From contig CANKYO010000001.1 of assembly GCA_947488175.1 (NCBI GenBank), positions 310,001-374,000 on the forward strand: 64,000 nucleotides of DNA. Direction: 5' to 3'. Source of the DNA: an uncultured Paracoccaceae bacterium. GTDB taxonomy: Bacteria > Pseudomonadota > Alphaproteobacteria > Rhodobacterales > Rhodobacteraceae. Both the position numbers and the translations under genes were made by a program. This document shows positions 10,591-19,860 of this stretch, piece after piece (within the stretch, counting starts at the first letter, position 1; every line of letters starts with the position of its first letter). The notes below the pieces were generated by a model, which saw nothing but the letters and a program-made list of their open reading frames with translations, was not told the origin of the DNA and made no database searches.

Positions 10591-11922
10591 ATGGGACGGG
10601 ACGGGAAACGCATCGTGCGATCACGACTTACAGTAAGAATTCACGCGCTATTGGAACGGGTGTTTCCAGAAAGACGGCTCTTTCTGCGCTCTGACACCGA
10701 AACACGGTTCATTCGGCTGACACCGGAAACACAGCTGGTTGGCTGGACCGGGTGTACCATCGTTGTCGCCTGGACAATCGTTGCCACAGCCATCCTTCTG
10801 ATGGACAGCATCGGCGCCGGTAACTTCCGCGCCCAGGCGCAACGCGACCAGATGACCTATGAACAGCGGCTCAACGCGCTTTCGTCCGAACGGGACATGC
10901 GTGCGGCCGAGGCTCTGGCAGCACAGGAACGGTTCAATTCCGCGCTGCAACAGATTTCGATCATGCAATCGGAACTTCTGGCCACCGAAGAAAAGCGGCG
11001 CGAACTGGAAACCGGGCTCGAGGTCGTGCAGGCCACATTGCGCGACACGATGCGCGCCCGTGAAGAAGTGCGCGACCAACTGGCCGAACTGACCGCCGAA
11101 ACCGACGGACCCACCGTCGCAGCACTCAGCGAAGATGCGGCAGGCACCGTCGATCTACTGGCAAACGCCCTGGCCGAAACCGCCGCCGAACGCGACATGA
11201 TCGCGGCTGATGCTGAATTCGCCATCGACCACGCCCAGGAAATGGAACTGGAACTGCGCCTGCTGCAGGAACGCAACGACCAGATCTTCCGCCAACTGGA
11301 AGAGGCGATGCTGGTCTCGGTCGAACCTCTGGATGAGATGTTCCGGGCCGCTGGCATGAACCCTGAAAACCTGATCAGTCAGGTGCGGCGCGGCTATTCA
11401 GGCACCGGCGGGCCGCTGACACCGCTGCAATTCTCGACGCGCGGCGGCACGCCGGACCCCGATGCATTGCGGGCGAACGCCATCCTGACCTCCATGGACC
11501 GGATCAACCTCTACCGGATTGCCGCCGAAAAGGCGCCGTTCTCAATCCCGGTCAAATCGAACTTCCGCTTCACATCCGGCTTTGGGCCGCGTTGGGGGCG
11601 GATGCATTCGGGCACCGACTTTGCTGGCCCAATCGGCACGCCGATCTATTCGACCGCGGATGGCGTTGTAACCCATGCAGGCTGGTCATCAGGTTATGGA
11701 CGCCTGATCAAGATCCGGCACGAATTCGGAATTGAGACAAGATACGCACACTTGAACTCCATGGATGTCACCGTGGGTCAAAGAGTCTCGCGTGGCGAGC
11801 GAATTGGTGCTATGGGCAATTCCGGACGGTCAACAGGACCACACCTTCACTACGAGGTTCGCGTTGGGGGCGAGCCAGTCAACCCAATGATCTATATAAG
11901 AGCGGGACAAAATGTTTTCTAA
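10591..11922 (+). CDS. M23 family peptidoglycan endopeptidase with DUF5930 N-terminus
   Basis: A 443-residue LytM-type zinc endopeptidase that should cut peptide cross-links of peptidoglycan in the periplasm. After a short cytoplasmic stretch there is one transmembrane helix (about residues 50-70), a long coiled coil (about 75-235, many E/R/A/Q heptads), then the LytM domain. Zinc ligands are His339 and Asp343 in MHSGTD and His420 of the HLH motif (His418 is the catalytic partner), so the enzyme looks active. The last 11 bases overlap the bactofilin gene, which implies coupled translation and a joint role in localised wall remodelling and cell shape. Confidence 0.93.
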   Translation: MGRDGKRIVRSRLTVRIHALLERVFPERRLFLRSDTETRFIRLTPETQLVGWTGCTIVVAWTIVATAILLMDSIGAGNFRAQAQRDQMTYEQRLNALSSERDMRAAEALAAQERFNSALQQISIMQSELLATEEKRRELETGLEVVQATLRDTMRAREEVRDQLAELTAETDGPTVAALSEDAAGTVDLLANALAETAAERDMIAADAEFAIDHAQEMELELRLLQERNDQIFRQLEEAMLVSVEPLDEMFRAAGMNPENLISQVRRGYSGTGGPLTPLQFSTRGGTPDPDALRANAILTSMDRINLYRIAAEKAPFSIPVKSNFRFTSGFGPRWGRMHSGTDFAGPIGTPIYSTADGVVTHAGWSSGYGRLIKIRHEFGIETRYAHLNSMDVTVGQRVSRGERIGAMGNSGRSTGPHLHYEVRVGGEPVNPMIYIRAGQNVF

Positions 11923-12412
11923 ATCCAAAATCAACGAACCCGGCCCAAAAGCGGCCGACAATGCGGAAGCTGCCAAAACCGCACCAGCCAAAACAGGTGC
12001 CCCAGCAGCCAAGCCGCCTGCATCGGTACTTTCTGCCGATCTGCTGATCACCGGTAACATCAAGACAACCGGTGACGTGAATGTCGAAGGCCAAGTCGAA
12101 GGCGACGTGCGCGCGCACCTCCTGACCGTTGGCGAAGGCGCCACGGTGAAGGGCGAAGTCGTTGCTGACGATGTTGTGGTCAATGGCCGCGTCGTAGGCC
12201 GTGTGCGCGGCCTCAAGGTCCGCCTGACATCGACCGCACGGGTCGAGGGCGACATCATCCACAAAACGATCGCCATCGAAAGCGGCGCCCATTTCGAAGG
12301 CTCCGTACAGCGTCAGGACGATCCGCTGGCAACAGGCGCCAAGAAAATGCCAACGACTGCGGCACCGGCTTCAGCACCAGCCGCCGCACCTGCTGATAAG
12401 CCCAAAAGCTGA
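11912..12412 (+). CDS. Bactofilin (polymer-forming cytoskeletal protein)
   Basis: A 166-residue bactofilin: a short disordered A/P/K-rich N-terminus (1-40), a central right-handed beta-helix domain (about 42-130; repeating glycines and short hydrophobics such as VNVEGQVEGDVRA and VVVNGRVVGRVRG), and an A/P-rich tail. Bactofilins polymerise without nucleotide on the inner membrane and recruit wall enzymes. The ATG lies inside the last codons of the upstream M23 peptidase gene, the classical bactofilin-LytM pairing. A strong terminator follows 25 bases after the stop, so the two genes close an operon. Confidence 0.93.
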   Translation: MFSKSKINEPGPKAADNAEAAKTAPAKTGAPAAKPPASVLSADLLITGNIKTTGDVNVEGQVEGDVRAHLLTVGEGATVKGEVVADDVVVNGRVVGRVRGLKVRLTSTARVEGDIIHKTIAIESGAHFEGSVQRQDDPLATGAKKMPTTAAPASAPAAAPADKPKS

Positions 12413-12435
12413 TCAGGTAGACCGATCCGGTTTAG

Positions 12436-12462
12436 AAAGGGCGCCCTCGTGGCGCCCTTCTT
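12436..12462 (+). terminator. Rho-independent terminator after bactofilin
   Basis: A 7-bp stem GGGCGCC / GGCGCCC with a CTCGT loop, flanked by AAA on the 5' side and TTCTT on the 3' side. It is 23 bases downstream of the bactofilin stop and also lies beyond the end of the convergent LysE gene, so it may serve both directions. Confidence 0.8.
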
Positions 12463-12485
12463 CGTGTGTCTGTCTGCGACGGCAC

Positions 12486-13088
12486 CTACCTGCTGAACAA
12501 CAGCCGCAAACCCAAGCCGCCCAACACACAGGCTGCAAAACGGTCAATATACAACCTTGCGCGCATATATGCCCTGCTGACGGCGACACTGCTCATGGCG
12601 AAGGCAAGCCCGGTATAGAACATGGTTTCGACAGCCAGATGATTGACAACGACAAGCGCATTCTCGGCCATCGTCATGCCCGGCGGAAAGATGACGACCA
12701 GAACCGCCGCCGCAAACAGCACGGACTTCGGGTTCAGGATATTGATCATCACGCCCCGCCAGAACGCGTTGCCGGCCTTGGCGTCGGTAGACCTGATCGG
12801 ATCACGCGCGCCGACCCACATGCCATAGGCGATATAGATCAGATATGCTGCGCCCAGCGTCTTCACCAGCGTATAGGCCCACGGAAACAAGACAAAGATC
12901 GCCTCAAGCCCAAGAAGGGCGGCAAGCGTCCACAGTGACGCAACCATCGCTAAACCAAGGCCGATCATCACACCTGACTGCCTGCCTGAACTCAATGTCG
13001 TCCTCATCGCAACCAGCAGCGCCGGACCCGGGCTGACAATGGCGGCAATCAGCGCCACGTTAAACGCGATAAGATGTGAAAATTCCAT
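12486..13088 (-). CDS. LysE family translocator
   Basis: A 200-residue membrane protein of the LysE/RhtB amino-acid exporter family with about six hydrophobic segments. The family signature SPGPALLVAMRTTLSSGRQSG (here split over residues 19-39) is clear, as is the later NPKSVLFAAAV. It should export an amino acid or related small molecule; the substrate is not predictable. The MEFSHLIAF start was chosen because of normal length and a GGAG six bases upstream. A near-perfect 19-bp palindrome lies 15 bases upstream of the start and may be an operator. Confidence 0.92.
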   Translation of the reverse strand: MEFSHLIAFNVALIAAIVSPGPALLVAMRTTLSSGRQSGVMIGLGLAMVASLWTLAALLGLEAIFVLFPWAYTLVKTLGAAYLIYIAYGMWVGARDPIRSTDAKAGNAFWRGVMINILNPKSVLFAAAVLVVIFPPGMTMAENALVVVNHLAVETMFYTGLAFAMSSVAVSRAYMRARLYIDRFAACVLGGLGLRLLFSR

Positions 13089-13103
13089 GGAACACTCCGT
13101 TTT

Positions 13104-13122
13104 GCGTTCCACAGTGGAATGC
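13104..13122. promoter_or_regulatory. Palindromic operator candidate upstream of lysE-type gene
   Basis: The 19-base palindrome GCGTTCCACAGTGGAATGC is symmetric about its central A except for one position pair. It sits 15-34 bases upstream of the LysE-family start codon, where a repressor would block transcription or initiation. No regulator gene is adjacent, so the binding protein is unknown. Confidence 0.5.
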
Positions 13123-13207
13123 ACCCAACGAATGTCAACACGCAGCCCCCGCCACTGATCCACCTGCGATCAACATGACTAAGAAATCAGCAGAAGAAGG
13201 TGCATAA

Positions 13208-13981
13208 TCAGGCCAACGCCTTTCGGTACAGATGCCATGTTGCATGCCCCAGCACCGGCAGCACGATCATCAATCCCAGAAACCACGGCAGCAACGCCAA
13301 CAGGGTCAACACCGCAATCAGCACCGCCCAGACCAGCATCACCAGCAGGTTGGCCCGCACCGTCTGCATACTGACCAGCATGGCAGTGACAAAATCCACC
13401 TCGCGGTCCAGCACCAATGGCAGGCTCACAACCGTCAATGAGAACAGCAAGAACGCCAGCACAGCCCCAACCACCAGTTCGACTCCGATCATCATCAGCC
13501 CGTTAACTGTAAAAAAAACATCCCAGCTTTCCGACACATTAGTCATGGTCGAAAGCCCCATGAACAGCGCAAACAGCATATGAGCCAGAAAGGTCCAGAA
13601 CAGGAAATAAATCACAATGATCGCGCCCAGCCACGGCAATTGGCGGGTGCGTTCAGCCCAGACGATGCCCAACACCCCGCCCCACTCCAATGGCTGACCC
13701 TTCTCCATCCTGCGGCTGACTTCGTACAGCCCCGCCGCCGCAAAGGGTGCCAGCAACGGAAAGCCCAGCGATGTGGCCAGCGTCCATGACACATGCCCGG
13801 CCCCCAGCCAAAGCATGAAGAACCCGCCAAGCACATAAACCGCACTGAAAAACAGACCGAACTGCGGCGCGCGCCGGAAATCGGCCAGCCCGGCGCGCAG
13901 CACCGCACCGATATCGCCAAGGTGCAATATCTGGATCTCGGGCCGCGCGGCCCCGCCGCTCATTGTGTCAGCTGATGCCAT
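13208..13981 (-). CDS. DUF2189 domain-containing membrane protein
   Basis: A 257-residue integral membrane protein with five or six hydrophobic segments that fits DUF2189 (N-terminal ALRAGLADFRRAPQFGLFFSAVYVLGG region and a later SLPLVLDREVDFVTAM motif). The role is unknown; DUF2189 proteins are sometimes called cytochrome c oxidase-subunit-I-like but carry no evident catalytic motif. The ATG at 13981 is preceded by GGGGGAGG and overlaps the 3' end of the amidase gene by 14 bases, so it is coupled with the amidase. Confidence 0.85.
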   Translation of the reverse strand: MASADTMSGGAARPEIQILHLGDIGAVLRAGLADFRRAPQFGLFFSAVYVLGGFFMLWLGAGHVSWTLATSLGFPLLAPFAAAGLYEVSRRMEKGQPLEWGGVLGIVWAERTRQLPWLGAIIVIYFLFWTFLAHMLFALFMGLSTMTNVSESWDVFFTVNGLMMIGVELVVGAVLAFLLFSLTVVSLPLVLDREVDFVTAMLVSMQTVRANLLVMLVWAVLIAVLTLLALLPWFLGLMIVLPVLGHATWHLYRKALA

Positions 13982-15341
13982 GCCAAGCCTCCCCCAATTG
14001 CAGCACACCGATATCATCGCGCGGACGCCCGGCAATTTGCAAGCCCATCGGGCGCGGCCCGGTCATCGGCACGCCGAGGCATGGCAACCCGATCAGGCTA
14101 ACCGGCACGACCACTTCCATCCAGCGGTGATAGGTGTCCATCATCACGCCGCCCACTTCCTTGGGCCAATCCCACTCCACCGGAAACGGCCAGCATTGCG
14201 CGGTGGGCAGGACAAACGCATCATATTCATCAAACAACCGCACCGCAGCCCGGAACCAGTCAGATCGGATCGCACTAGCGCGCTGGATTTCCGCCCCCGA
14301 AAGGGAGCGCCCACGCTCCACCTCCCACACCGCTTCCGGCTTCAACTGATCGCGCATGGCGGGCTGATCAAACACCGGACCCAGCTTTGCAGCCACCGCC
14401 CAGGATCGCAGCGTGATCCACGCCTCCCACAACGCAGCAGCATCAAAAGGCGGCGAAACAACCTCAACGATGCATCCCGCATCCGCGAACCGGGCAACCC
14501 CTTCGGCACAAGCCTCGAGCACACCCGCCTCCATCGGATAGGCGCCGCCCCAGTCACCCAGCCAGGCAATTCGGCGGCCGGTCACATCTGCCTGCACATG
14601 GTCCATGAACGGCTCATCCGGCAACCCAAAGGGCTGGCGGGGATCTAGACCAGCCTGCACATCCAGCAACATCGCCACATCACGCGGACAGCGGGCCATG
14701 GGGCCATTGGTGGATAGCTGGTGCAAGAACATATCACCCACAGGCTCCGCCGGGACCCGCCCCCATGTGGGCCGCATCCCGTAAACACCATTCCAACCCG
14801 CAGGATTGCGCAGACTGCCCATCATATCCGATCCATCAGCCAAACAGACCATGCGCGTAGCCAGCGCCACCGCGGCCCCACCCGACGACCCACCAGCCGA
14901 ACAGCCCGGCAGCAACGCATTCTGCGTGGCGCCGAACACCGGGTTGTAAGTATGACTGCCCAATCCGAATTCCGGCGTATTGGTTTTGCCGATGATGATG
15001 GCACCCGCATCCTGCATCCGCTGCACCATGATGTCGCTCGTCGGCGCAGGCTTGCCCGCAAACAACGGCGAGCCCATCGAGGTCGGCAGGCCCGCCACAT
15101 TGGCCAGATCCTTCACCGCCATCGGCATCCCGTGCAGCGGACCCTTGGCCGGGACCATATCCGCTGCCCGCGCTTCGGCCATCAACTCCGCCTCTGGGCG
15201 TAAGGATACGATGGCGTTCACCGATGGGTTCACCAGCGCCACACGATCCAGCGTCGCGCGCATCAGTTCAACGGCTGTGATCTGCCCCGCCGCGATCGCG
15301 GCAGACAGCCGATACGCATCCCATTCCAGAAACTCTCCCAT
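13968..15341 (-). CDS. Amidase (amidase-signature family)
   Basis: A 457-residue amidase-signature enzyme that hydrolyses an unknown amide. The Ser-cisSer-Lys triad is in place: Lys in MAVKDLAN, the cis-Ser in CSAGGSSGGAA, and the nucleophile in DGSDMMGSLRNPA (the usual GSDxGGS appears here as GSDMMGS). It is not GatA in context, because gatB/gatC are absent and the C-terminus is of the generic amidase type. I chose the ATG at 15341 over a TTG four codons upstream. The next gene, DUF2189, overlaps its end. The upstream prfB stop is 36 bases away on the same strand. Confidence 0.92.
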   Translation of the reverse strand: MGEFLEWDAYRLSAAIAAGQITAVELMRATLDRVALVNPSVNAIVSLRPEAELMAEARAADMVPAKGPLHGMPMAVKDLANVAGLPTSMGSPLFAGKPAPTSDIMVQRMQDAGAIIIGKTNTPEFGLGSHTYNPVFGATQNALLPGCSAGGSSGGAAVALATRMVCLADGSDMMGSLRNPAGWNGVYGMRPTWGRVPAEPVGDMFLHQLSTNGPMARCPRDVAMLLDVQAGLDPRQPFGLPDEPFMDHVQADVTGRRIAWLGDWGGAYPMEAGVLEACAEGVARFADAGCIVEVVSPPFDAAALWEAWITLRSWAVAAKLGPVFDQPAMRDQLKPEAVWEVERGRSLSGAEIQRASAIRSDWFRAAVRLFDEYDAFVLPTAQCWPFPVEWDWPKEVGGVMMDTYHRWMEVVVPVSLIGLPCLGVPMTGPRPMGLQIAGRPRDDIGVLQLGEAWHGIS

Positions 15342-15377
15342 GCCGACATCCAATCCCGGCAGAGCGGGATTGGCAAG

Positions 15378-16502
15378 CTATTCGGCGTTCGCGGCGTCCC
15401 GGCCCTTGCCGGACATATCCATCGCCAGCGTTGCGGCCATGAGACCATCCAGATCGCCATCCAGAACACCCTTGGTGTCGGATGTCTCGTAACTGGTCCG
15501 CAGGTCCTTCACCATCTGGTAGGGTTGCAGCACATAAGACCTGATCTGGTTGCCCCATCCGGCATCGCCCGCGCTTTCATGCGCCTCGTTGACAAGGGCA
15601 GAGCGTTTATCCAGCTCAATCTGGTACAAACGCGATTTCAGCGCCTTCATGGCGATATCGCGGTTCTGGTGCTGGGATTTTTCGGAACTCGTCACCACGA
15701 TGCCCGTCGGGTGGTGGGTGATCCGCACGGCGGAATCGGTGGTGTTGACGTGCTGGCCACCGGCACCCGAGGACCGATAGGTATCAATACGAATATCCGC
15801 CGGGTTCACCTCGATCTCGATATTGTCATCGACAACCGGATACACCTTCACCGACGTAAACGACGTGTGGCGCTTGGCGGCACTGTCAAACGGCGAAATC
15901 CGCACCAGCCGATGCACACCGCTTTCCGATTTCAGCCAACCATACGCATTATGGCCGCTGATCTTGTAACTGGCGGATTTGATCCCGGCCTCATCACCCG
16001 CCTGCTCTGACTGCAGCTCGACCTTATACCCCTTCTTTTCGGCCCAGCGGACATACATCCGCGCGAGCATATTCGCCCAGTCACACGACTCTGTCCCACC
16101 GGCGCCAGCATTGATCTCCAGAAACGTATCATTGCCATCGGCCTCACCATCAAGCAGCGCCTCGAGCTCTTTCTGGGCGGCCTTGTCCTTCAGCTTAACC
16201 AGTGCAGCCTCGGCCTCGGCCACAACCTCGGCATCGTCTTCCATCTCGCCCAGCTCAATCAGTTCGCGATTGTCTGACAGTTCCTGTTTGATGCTGTCGT
16301 AATTGGCCATCGCATCCACCAGCATCTGGCGATCGCGCATCAGCTTCTGGGCCGCCTCGGGATCATCCCACAAGGTCGGATCCTCGACACGGGCATTGAA
16401 TTCCTCCAGCCGATGCGGCGCGGTTTCACGATCCATCCGCTGGGCAAGCAGGGCCAGCGACTTCTCAATCGCCTCCACGGTATTCTGGATTTCTGCGCGC
16501 AT
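15378..16502 (-). CDS. prfB: Peptide chain release factor 2
   Basis: RF2, 374 residues, recognises UGA and UAA in the ribosomal A site. The tripeptide SPF (in [15 protein letters not shown]) and the hydrolysis motif GGQ (in [18 protein letters not shown]) are intact. The frame runs without interruption from [10 protein letters not shown], so the autoregulatory +1 frameshift known from E. coli prfB is absent. The reading frame stays open far upstream (to 16769), but that part is antisense-like sequence within the PBP1A gene and was excluded. PBP1A starts upstream on the same strand and ends 70 bases before this gene. Confidence 0.97.
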   Translation of the reverse strand: MRAEIQNTVEAIEKSLALLAQRMDRETAPHRLEEFNARVEDPTLWDDPEAAQKLMRDRQMLVDAMANYDSIKQELSDNRELIELGEMEDDAEVVAEAEAALVKLKDKAAQKELEALLDGEADGNDTFLEINAGAGGTESCDWANMLARMYVRWAEKKGYKVELQSEQAGDEAGIKSASYKISGHNAYGWLKSESGVHRLVRISPFDSAAKRHTSFTSVKVYPVVDDNIEIEVNPADIRIDTYRSSGAGGQHVNTTDSAVRITHHPTGIVVTSSEKSQHQNRDIAMKALKSRLYQIELDKRSALVNEAHESAGDAGWGNQIRSYVLQPYQMVKDLRTSYETSDTKGVLDGDLDGLMAATLAMDMSGKGRDAANAE

Positions 16503-16572
16503 GGGGCACCTTTGGACTGAACTGATCAGGGGGTCATAACGCGGGTTTTGAACCGCAGCAAGCAGGCTTCGG

Positions 16573-19092
16573 TCAGTACAGCCCGCCCGATGACAAGGTG
16601 CCAAATGTGGCCTTCGGTCCAACCGTTGCGGTGCTGCCGGTCGATGTGGTGACCTGACGGCCAGTGCGCGGCACTTCATCAAACAACGGCAGGTCAGCTG
16701 CCATCGCGAACCCACCATCAAACATGATGCCAAACAGCGGCTCCTCGCCAGGGCGGAAGCATTCGGCAATCACATTGTCACCCGATGCACCATCAGGCAG
16801 ACGCGCCCCGCTGAACCGGTCAATATTGATGAACTGGCAGCTTTCGGGCACCGCAAAACGACCACCACCGAATTTTTCGATGGCATCGGTCATGAAGCGG
16901 TTGAACACAGGGCCACAAATCCCGCCGCCAGAGGCACCACGGCCCAGCGTGCGTGGCGTGTCATAACCAATATAGCAACCGGCGACGATATTGGACGAAA
17001 AGCCAACAAACCAGACATCCTTGGCGTCGTTGGTCGTACCGGTCTTGCCTGCAATCGGCACCGGCAGATTGATGGCACTGCGGGCGGTGCCGCGATCCAC
17101 CACACCCTGCATCATGGAAGTCAGCTGATAGGCCGTGATCTCATTCATCACCCGGTCGCGGTTTGACGTGATGCGCGGGGCTTCCCCGGCAGGCAGGTTC
17201 GCATCGGTGCAATCTTCGCAAATGCGCTGGTCATGGCGATAAACGGTGTTGCCAAAACGGTCCTGTACGCGGTCGACCAATGTGGGCTCAACCCGTTCGC
17301 CACCATTGGCGAACATCGCATAGGCGGCGACCATCTTGAACAGGGTCGTCTCGTCCGAGCCAAGCGAGGCAGCAAGCACCCGGTTCATGTCCTGATAAAC
17401 GCCAAAGCGTTCGGCATACCGGCCAACGGTATCAATCCCGATCTCCTGCGCCAGACGAATAGTCATCAGGTTCCGCGACCGTTCGACGCCGGTGCGCAGC
17501 GGGGTCGGGCCGTAAAACTGGTTCGACGCATTCTTGGGGCGCCACGTCCCCTGCGGCGTGTTGATCTCGATCGGGGCGTCCACAACGATGGTTGCAGGCG
17601 AATAGCCACTGTCCAGCGCGGCCGCATAAACAAAGGGCTTGAACGATGAACCGGGCTGACGCTGCGCCTGCGTGGCACGGTTGAATACCGAATGTTGATA
17701 GCTGAAACCACCCTGCATCGCGATGACACGGCCGGTATTGACGTCCATCGCCATGAACCCACCCTGCACTTCCGGCACCTGCCGCAATGTCCAGCGAATA
17801 AACGTGCCATCGCTGTCCTGCGTCATCTTGCGAACATGGACGACATCGCCGGGGGTGAAGTTTTCAAAGAAATCGCCACGGATCCACTGAATATCCTCGC
17901 GCGGGATAACCTGTGGCTCGGCTTCGGTGTCCAGCAGCCCTTCGATACCAATACGCAACTGGTTCTCGGCCACTTCCAGCACAACGGCCGGATACCACTT
18001 ATTCACCAGTTCAATGTCACGGGCCACATCTGCTTCGCTTAGGGCGGCGCGCCATGTGGCCTCATCGGCCAACGCCTCTTCGGGAATTGTCTCGCCGGTA
18101 CCGCGCCACTCTGCAGTGCTGCGGTCAAACTCTTCCAAGGCCTGCTGCAGGGATTGCGCCGCAGAAACTTGCAATTCGGGATCAACCGTCGCGCGGATCG
18201 ACAGCCCGCCGGAAAAGAACTCTTCCTGGCCAAAGTTCTGGCTGAGCTGGCGGCGAATTTCATCGGTGAAATAATCGCGATCCGGCAGGTTTTCGCGGAA
18301 GCTGGGATAATCGCCACCCTGCACCGACAAAAGCGGTGCCTCGCGCTCTGCATTGTAGGTCGCCAGATCAATATAGCCGTTTTGATACATCAGACGCAGG
18401 GTATTGTTGCGCCAGAAAAGGGCTGTATCGCGATCATTCACCGGGTGGCGGTTACTCGGTGCTTTGGGCAGCGACGCCAGATAGGCAGCCTCACCGGGGG
18501 TCAGCGCACTCAGCGGTTTGTTGAAATAGGTCAGCGCCGCAGCTGTCACACCATAACTGTTCTGACCCAGAAAAATCTCGTTCAGGTAAAGCTCAAGAAT
18601 ACGCTCCTTGGGCATCGCACCTTCGATCCGGGCCGCCAGGATGATCTCCTTGATCTTGCGTTCCGCCGACCGGGAGCCATCCAGCAAAAAGTTCTTCATC
18701 ACCTGCTGTGTGATGGTCGACGCACCGCGCACATCTTCGCCCCGCGACTGCACAGCATCGACAAAGGCCGACAGCATACCCATCGGATCATAACCGGCAT
18801 GGGTATAGAAATTCTTGTCCTCGGCCGAAATGAAAGCCTGCTTGACGATATCCGGGATTTCCTCGGCTGGGGTAAACAACCGGCGCTCGACCGCGAACTC
18901 ATCAATGATCCGGCCTTCGCCGGAATAGATCCGGCTGATCGTCTTGGGGGTGTATTGCGACAGTGTCTCGTAACTCGGCAGGTCACGGCCATACATATAG
19001 AAAATGCCGCCAAGGGTCAGCGCACCCATGATCGTGCCAAGGGTCAGCAGCGTAAAAATGCCGCCAAAGAAATTGAGGATAAAGCGCAACAC
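16573..19092 (-). CDS. mrcA: Penicillin-binding protein 1A (class A PBP)
   Basis: Bifunctional peptidoglycan synthase of about 839 residues: an N-terminal membrane helix, a GT51 transglycosylase domain with the [15 protein letters not shown] catalytic motif and [10 protein letters not shown], then the transpeptidase with SxxK (QPGSSFKPF), SxN (ERSRNLM) and KTG (AGKTGTTND) motifs. All key residues are present. The start is uncertain: there is no ATG near the membrane helix, and I chose GTG at 19092, with AAGGA 12 bases upstream; a TTG follows it directly. It is transcribed toward prfB and divergent from the methyltransferase gene. Confidence 0.94.
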   Translation of the reverse strand: MLRFILNFFGGIFTLLTLGTIMGALTLGGIFYMYGRDLPSYETLSQYTPKTISRIYSGEGRIIDEFAVERRLFTPAEEIPDIVKQAFISAEDKNFYTHAGYDPMGMLSAFVDAVQSRGEDVRGASTITQQVMKNFLLDGSRSAERKIKEIILAARIEGAMPKERILELYLNEIFLGQNSYGVTAAALTYFNKPLSALTPGEAAYLASLPKAPSNRHPVNDRDTALFWRNNTLRLMYQNGYIDLATYNAEREAPLLSVQGGDYPSFRENLPDRDYFTDEIRRQLSQNFGQEEFFSGGLSIRATVDPELQVSAAQSLQQALEEFDRSTAEWRGTGETIPEEALADEATWRAALSEADVARDIELVNKWYPAVVLEVAENQLRIGIEGLLDTEAEPQVIPREDIQWIRGDFFENFTPGDVVHVRKMTQDSDGTFIRWTLRQVPEVQGGFMAMDVNTGRVIAMQGGFSYQHSVFNRATQAQRQPGSSFKPFVYAAALDSGYSPATIVVDAPIEINTPQGTWRPKNASNQFYGPTPLRTGVERSRNLMTIRLAQEIGIDTVGRYAERFGVYQDMNRVLAASLGSDETTLFKMVAAYAMFANGGERVEPTLVDRVQDRFGNTVYRHDQRICEDCTDANLPAGEAPRITSNRDRVMNEITAYQLTSMMQGVVDRGTARSAINLPVPIAGKTGTTNDAKDVWFVGFSSNIVAGCYIGYDTPRTLGRGASGGGICGPVFNRFMTDAIEKFGGGRFAVPESCQFINIDRFSGARLPDGASGDNVIAECFRPGEEPLFGIMFDGGFAMAADLPLFDEVPRTGRQVTTSTGSTATVGPKATFGTLSSGGLY

Positions 19093-19248
19093 GACGGTCA
19101 GATGTCCTTGATGATCTGCTCTGCTTATACGCGGCCCACCCGCAATGGTCAAAAGGCCAAATGTCGCTTTCGGCCAGAAGACGCCACGCAACCGATCACT
19201 TTTTCAAAGCCCCTTGAAACGGATCATGATCCGGGTCAGGTCAGCGGC

Positions 19249-19860
19249 ATGAAAGCGCAAGATGTCATCCCGACCTACGAGCGTGTGGGGGCCGAGTGGG
19301 CCCAACAACGCAACCGCAACCTGATGGAAAAGGCCTGGCTGGATCGAATGCTGTCCGCCGCACCCCGCGATACCGGGGTGGTGCGGGTTCTCGATATCGG
19401 CTGCGGTTCGGGCAAACCCATTGGCAGCTATCTGGCAGAACGCGGCGCAGAGCTGACCGGCGTTGATGCCACTGACATCATGACCGGGCTTTATACCGAA
19501 AACGTGCGGGGCGCCGAAGCGATCAAGACAGATATGCGGGGTCTGAAACTCGACCGGCAATTCGACGCTTTGCTGGCCTGGAACAGTTTCTTTCACCTTT
19601 CCGCCGACGACCAGCCCGCCATGTTCGCCACATTCGCAGCCCATGCAGCGCCAGGGGCTGCATTGATGTTCACCTCCGGGCACATAGCGGGCGAAGCGAT
19701 TGGAGAGGTCGCTGGCGCACCGATTTACCACGCCTCACTGGCACCGGACGATTATCGGACGCTTCTGTTCGAGAACGGATTCAAGGTCCTGCGCTTCGTG
19801 CCAGAGGATCCCACATGCGGCAGTCACACGATCTGGCTCGCCCAGTTCCGCAGGGCCTAG
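19249..19860 (+). CDS. Class I SAM-dependent methyltransferase
   Basis: A 203-residue methyltransferase of the Rossmann type with motif I VLDIGCGSGKPIG near residue 50, motif II ELTGVDATD, and an acidic/aromatic ALLAWNSFFHLS segment. The substrate is unknown. The ATG at 19249 has AGG upstream; the open frame extends further but that sequence is the reverse complement of PBP1A. The stop overlaps the stop of the convergent AmiC-type amidase in a shared CTAG tetramer. Confidence 0.88.
   Translation: MKAQDVIPTYERVGAEWAQQRNRNLMEKAWLDRMLSAAPRDTGVVRVLDIGCGSGKPIGSYLAERGAELTGVDATDIMTGLYTENVRGAEAIKTDMRGLKLDRQFDALLAWNSFFHLSADDQPAMFATFAAHAAPGAALMFTSGHIAGEAIGEVAGAPIYHASLAPDDYRTLLFENGFKVLRFVPEDPTCGSHTIWLAQFRRA

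Noticed and set aside
13968-15341. gatA (aspartyl/glutamyl-tRNA amidotransferase subunit A)
   Set aside because: The amidase-signature core fits, but gatB and gatC are absent nearby and the nucleophile motif GSDMMGS is of the general amidase type.
15378-16502. Programmed +1 frameshift in prfB
   Set aside because: The RF2 frame is continuous from the ATG to the stop with no internal TGA near codon 25.
16503-16769. N-terminal extension of RF2
   Set aside because: Sequence upstream of MRAEIQ lies over the 3' end of PBP1A and reads as Arg/Cys-rich shadow.
18154-19248. Large N-terminal extension of the methyltransferase at 19249
   Set aside because: It is the reverse complement of PBP1A with no family signature; the methyltransferase domain begins near 19260.
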